DNA from: Cyclaneusma minus
Taxonomy: Eukaryota > Ascomycota > Leotiomycetes > Marthamycetales > Marthamycetaceae
Length of the DNA: 64,000 nt
NCBI GenBank assembly: GCA_037179335.1
Contig: JAKZHN010000010.1
Location: 813,870-877,869 of the forward strand
Direction: 5' to 3'
The position numbers and the translations under genes were made by a program. Of the stretch, positions 59,928 to 64,000 are shown piece after piece (position 1 is the first letter of the stretch; each line of letters begins with the position of its first letter). Below the pieces are notes generated by a model that did no database searches, was not told where the DNA came from, and was given only the letters and a program-made list of their open reading frames with translations.

Positions 59928-60484
59928 ATGAGATACTCAACCGTTTTTAGTGTTGCTGCCACCCTGGCCCTTACTAGCGTCTCTGCTGTTCCACAGCAGT
60001 ACGGAGAGCGACATCTCTCTGTATGTACCATCATTCCCTACAGTCTATCTCAAAGATCTCCTGGCTAACACATGTCCCTACAGTCGGTCCAGGTTCGTTA
60101 GGACGGAAACGTCGACGGTAATCAGCAGAGCGGCAACTTGAGCGGAAATGGCAGCGGGAACAAAAACTCCGGAAACGTGGGCGGCAATGTCAGCGGCAAC
60201 AAGGACTCCGGAAACAACAGTGGCAATAACAGTGGAAATGGCAGCGGCAACAGTGAGTCGAGCAACTCTTGCCCCAGCACTCACCACCCCGTCTGCTATC
60301 CCAGCGGTGATTTCCCTAACTAGGTCCACAAACATGCCTCTGACTTGTGCTCCCAGCTCGCTAAGCTCCCAATGCCAAACCCAGACGCTCTGCTGCCAGA
60401 ACGTTGGGACTGGTCCGCAGCGGTGTTCCCAAGTGTCTCAAAGCGGCCTCTTATGGTAACAGCATCCCTGTCACCATCGGTTGA
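59928..60484 (+). pseudogene. Small secreted Cys-rich, Gly/Asn-repeat protein, hydrophobin-like, apparently broken
   Basis: ATG 59,928 opens a clear signal peptide (RYSTVFSVAATLALTSVSA). An intron 60,021-60,101 (GTATGT, CTAAC branch, TTAG) leads to a Gly-Asn-Ser repeat region (SGNGSGNKNSGNVGGNVSGN). A second intron, 60,253-60,323 (GTGAGT...CTAACTAG), has ideal motifs but joins to a frame that stops at once. One base off, the next frame encodes CAPSSLSSQCQTQTLCCQNV, whose C-x5-CC recalls class I hydrophobins. A further frame change would reach VPKCLKAASYGNSIPVTIG. The eight-Cys hydrophobin pattern is not complete in any frame. If working, the product would be secreted and coat surfaces; as read, it looks decayed or mis-sequenced. 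Confidence 0.45.
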
Positions 60485-60820
60485 TCAGAGTACTTTACAC
60501 ACTTGAGCTACGGAGCATGGAAATTGCATGGATGGAAAGTGGAAGAATGCTGGGACTTTTCTGACTGAGAAGCTGAAAGCTTGCTCAGAGTGTGGATTGC
60601 ATTTCCTCTGGTGGTATGATCACGAAGTTCATGGTTCAAAAGCAGTATGGTCCACTTATTTATTTGTCATGCAAATTTAAGAAAATACTGGCCGGTCTAT
60701 ACTTGACTTCTCCTCTGCCGTGCTCACCGGTGTCCAGTGACACATTTCCTTCTGGCCCGCCTCAAATACCACTCATGAATGGAGTTCGACCACTCGATGT
60801 TGTTCAAACTCCCCTGCGTC
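60485..60820. other. Intergenic, nothing seen
   Basis: About 340 bp between the secreted-protein remnant and the stop of the alcohol dehydrogenase. No feature found. Confidence 0.5.
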
Positions 60821-62063
60821 TCACTGAAGACGTTTCTCCTCTGGCACGACCAGTACTCCACGATACCTCATCTTCCCTTCCTTCAGTACGCTAAAGGCTT
60901 CCACGATACCATCACGAGTCATGGGAAACTTTTGTACCTTGGGCTTCACGTCGTGAGATGCGGCAAAAGCCAGCATGCGTTCATGCACCTTTGTTGGCGC
61001 CAACACACTCCCCTGAACAGTAATGCCGTTTAGCAACAACGGCATGTTAGGTAGCGTTAGATTTCCAGGACCGATTGTAAGGGGAAAGATTTTGGCCTTG
61101 GGTGCAAGAAAGGGGAGGTAAAGGCTCCAATCTGGGAGGGAGGGAGCGGTCACAATGACCACATCGAGGGGACGACCAATCTGGACCCCTTTGGCACTTG
61201 AAGGGGTGTAGAAGGTGCTGGCTCCGAACAGATGGGCGTCTGATTCTTTGCTCTCGGTGTTAGAGAAGACGACGACATCGCAGCCCATCTTTGATGCAAA
61301 CTATGAAAGAACGTTGTTAGCATAATGTAGTCTGGCGAAGTTAAGTTGTTGGGGCTCTACCTGAATGGCCAAGTGGCCGAGACCACCAAGGCCAATGACA
61401 CCGACGCGGTCAGATGGCTTCACATTGTACGTATCGAGCACGTTGAAGACAGTTGCGCCCGCACACTACAAGTCAAAATATATTAGCAATGAACATCATC
61501 CAACAGAGTTATGGTAGCTCCAGGCGTTTTGCCTGAGAAAGCTCATGCATTGTCGTACTCACCATAAGCGGGGCGGCCTCCTCGTCGGATAGCTCGTTGT
61601 GGACTGAGAACAACCGGCTTTCTTTCTTGACGATGCCATAGGCCAAGCTTCCCTGATCAAGGTCTGCTCGGCCATACATCTTTCGTTCTGGACAGAAAAC
61701 GTCAGTGCCACCCTCGCATTGCTTGCAATGGCCGCAAGTGTCTTGCAGGAATCCCCATCCCACGCGATCGCCCTTCTTGAGAGTGCTGACGTCGGGACCG
61801 GTAGCGGTGACAATACCAACGCCTTCGTGGCCAAGAACCATCTGATTCGGGAATTCCGTCAGCATTTGCCTAGAAAGTGAACTTGCGGGGATATGTACGT
61901 CGTTGCCTTTGAAGAGGAGATCGCCACCGCAGAGACCGGATGCTGTGATGGTGATAAGAACTTGGTCACCGGCCAGGGCTGGATGACTCGTCTTCGACTC
62001 AACAATATCGCCGGCCTTTGAGCCCCTGAAAACGGTGAAAGCGAGGTCGTCATGAGCAGCCAT
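60821..62063 (-). CDS. Zinc-dependent alcohol dehydrogenase (MDR family)
   Basis: Exons 62,063-61,563, 61,465-61,361 and 61,300-60,821. The introns are 61,466-61,562 (GTGAGT...TGTAG) and 61,301-61,360 (GTAGAG...CATAG). The product has 361 residues, the normal length. Catalytic zinc ligands are Cys45 (GLCGGD), His79-Glu80 (LGHEGVG) and Cys168 (restored by the first splice, LMCAGAT). Structural zinc ligands are Cys110, 113, 116 and 124 (CGHCKQCEGGTDVFC). The Rossmann motif GLGGLGH lies near 190-198. It oxidises alcohols or reduces aldehydes with NAD(P); the spacing resembles the cinnamyl/yeast-type alcohol dehydrogenases. It is cytosolic, complete and apparently functional. The first intron falls exactly before the third zinc ligand. 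Confidence 0.9.
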
Positions 62064-62471
62064 GGTGTTCGATTGACGAGATTTATGGTTTCAAGTGGAA
62101 GTTGGAGGGAGAGTTTGAAGGGAATAATAATAGGTTGGAAGTAGGGTAAGTAGTTGGACTGTTTTTTTTTTGATCTTTCTGGTGGTTAGGTCCAAAGATG
62201 GAGACAACTTGAAGAGATGAGAGCAAGTGTAAGGATTCTGAATATAAGTGGAGTTGAGATGGAGCAGATCTGAGCACGTTTGTTTGTAGAGTCGGATGCC
62301 TGCCTAGCAGGGGCAATTATGTTAGCTGACTTCCTGCAGCCTTGTCTTTCTTTGTCTTACACCTGGCCCCTCACACACTTTAGCTCAGCCCCCATATGCG
62401 CAAATCTCGGCCAGCAGAGCATGAAACCCTGTTTTGCAGTACATAGACTCTCACATTTGATCCCCCTAAGC
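62064..62471. other. Intergenic, ADH promoter
   Basis: About 400 bp between the start of the dehydrogenase and the stop of the pseudogene at the right edge. It includes a T10 run at 62,161-62,171. No ORF supported. Confidence 0.5.
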
Positions 62472-64000
62472 CTAAGCCAACACGAATGCCTCCCCACTCC
62501 AACCATAAGCTCTCTGCAACCTCCGTCCAATACGTCGTGCCACGGTATACGCAAACTTCGCTGCAGGATGCGGCTCGTGGAACTGGATGCTTCTTTCCTT
62601 ACCGCACTCCCTCAACTTCTCTCGCAATTTCTGTCCGGGGGTGAACTGCCAGATAGACCCGTACAGCTTCTCGGGCTCAAATCCCACAGCAACCATCGCA
62701 TAGAGGAAATCGGTCCAGGGAATCTCGCCTGGTTGATCGTTGGTGGATGGTATGAAGAACAAGGTGCTGAAAGTCTTGTGTGCGCGTTTGGACACGCTGA
62801 ATTTCATGGCAGGAACATCGGTGATATTATCAGACTGAGCTGGTGGTTCTGCAGGCCTTGGAAAGGCGCTGGAAGGGCCAGGAATACCGCGAGTCTTGGG
62901 CTTAGTTCGAGGCGGCTGGAAATTTGGCTTCGCAGGACCGTCTTCGACGAGGAGGCTGTTGAACGACGGCTGCAAATTGTCCGATTCAGCTTTCTTAGAT
63001 GCCGAACTCGGCTTTGGTGGCGGGATTGGCTCTACCCACTCCGGCGTCCGCCGCAGCTCACGAGACGAGAATTTGTTGTTGACTAGATATTGGTGGTGCG
63101 GTCTTCCCTTGTTATCTTTAAAATAGCGATCAAGATTGCGGAAGAAATTGTCGAGGTTCTCTTCTGCGTTGCGCATGGCCTCAACAGTTTGTCTGGTACG
63201 ACGCTTGCTAGATGGGTAGAAGAACTTGTTTATGGGGTATCCCCATTGGCTCAAAGAGGGGACCTTGTGCGCGTTGAGGAAGGGCTCAAAATAGGGGTTT
63301 ACTCGTCGGAAGTATTCTTTCCTGATCTTTTTGGCATATCCAGATTCCTCGTCTTTCATTTTCTCCTCCATGCCGGTCGCCCAGGGCTGGAAGAGACTTA
63401 GCTGTCGAGAGAACTCAGCATACAGGGCAAGCTGTGAGGCTTTTCGGTCCGTCCATGTCGAGATTCGCTTCCGTTACTCTGGTTCGTGCTTCAACAAGTG
63501 TTGGTAGATATCAATAAGGGTAGGAGCCCCAAAGAGCTTGACGAAGTTTTTGTCACCAAACCAGACCAGGACTTTCAGCAGCTTATCCTCTCGTTCCGGC
63601 GTCTTCCGTTCGATTTGGGTTTGGTATATAGCTGAATGCGTTGCAAAAAAGTGAGAACGCAAAGAGGGTGATGCGACTGCCTGCGACATGTCTCTACAGA
63701 GCTGGGAAGTTGCCATGTCTACAAAATACTTGAGGTGTTGAAACTCGAGCTCAAAGTCCTCTGGTAGCGGGCTACCCTCGGATATCTGAGTTTTGTATTT
63801 TGCAGCCAAGGAAACCAGCAGCGTCACATTATCGTACAGCCCATCGGCCCATGCGTGGCTCTGGTAAGCTCCAGTCACAACATCCCCAAGCACTTTATCC
63901 CAGTATTTTGAGGGATCTAGAATGATCGGATCTGGGTTGCCGTGCCGATCGTGTATCATCTCCTTCATGTGCTCACTTTCCTCGGCACATGCCTCGAAAA
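62472..64000 (-). pseudogene. Fungal-specific repeat-associated family protein, one nonsense codon (copy 2, partial)
   Basis: The frame enters from the right edge and runs to the stop at 62,472-62,474 in one uninterrupted register except for a single TAA at 63,474-63,476. It shares its plan with copy 1 at 42,612: PLPEDFELEF, EPE-stop-RKRISTW against RPEQRKRVSAW, LFFIPSTNDQPGEIPWTDF, and the C-terminus IQFHEPHP...ARRIGRRLQRAYGWSGEAFVLA. The alignment puts Gln (CAA) at the stop, so a single C-to-T in a CpA context explains it. The 5' end lies outside the window. No signal peptide, membrane segment or catalytic motif is visible in the part seen. Function is unknown. Confidence 0.75.

Overview
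The window reads as a chromosomal piece of a filamentous ascomycete (Pezizomycotina, most likely Dothideomycetes; the class is my inference). The evidence is short GT-AG introns of about 50-115 nt with CTAAC/CTGAC branch sites, compact genes with pyrimidine-rich leaders, typical fungal families (GH71 glucanase, CYP65-like P450, ABC-C transporter, APH-like kinase, SMYD-type SET protein) and a block of about 30 kb of extreme AT richness. Repeats in that block differ almost only by C-to-T and G-to-A changes, the signature of repeat-induced point mutation (RIP).

Left gene island (1-11,900): the 3' end of an unknown gene, a 2OG-Fe(II) oxygenase with a one-base frameshift, a small conserved Cys-rich protein, a minus-strand KEN-box protein (one intron, one frameshift), and a multi-exon MYND-SET protein. 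The MYND-SET gene is flanked on both sides by degenerate 19-bp tandem repeats.

Central AT block (11,924-42,320): two nests of transposons. The first is an element with inverted ends of about 0.9-1.0 kb (11,924-21,921), split by a minus-strand Ty3/gypsy retrotransposon whose reverse transcriptase is still readable. The second is a hAT-type element (21,966-41,472) split by a Ty1/copia element (22,007-41,047). That copia copy is itself split by a second copia copy (28,816-34,315), by an unidentified element carrying a short gypsy derivative (37,196-39,910), and by a rearranged gypsy pair (22,410-28,590). Target-site duplications can be matched for five of these insertions, two of them only after allowing for RIP. 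An intact-ended hAT MITE (41,722-42,320) closes the block.

Right gene island (42,600-64,000): a broken member of a fungal-specific unknown family, an APH-like pseudogene, a secreted GH71 alpha-1,3-glucanase, a P450 convergent with an ABC-C transporter, a decayed Cys-rich secreted protein, a zinc alcohol dehydrogenase, and a second member of the unknown family with one nonsense codon at the right edge. The P450, transporter and dehydrogenase could act together in metabolism or detoxification, but there is no backbone synthase here, so a biosynthetic cluster is not supported.

All exon joins come from splice motifs and reading-frame continuity alone. Transposon edges are by-eye alignments and may be off by a few bases.
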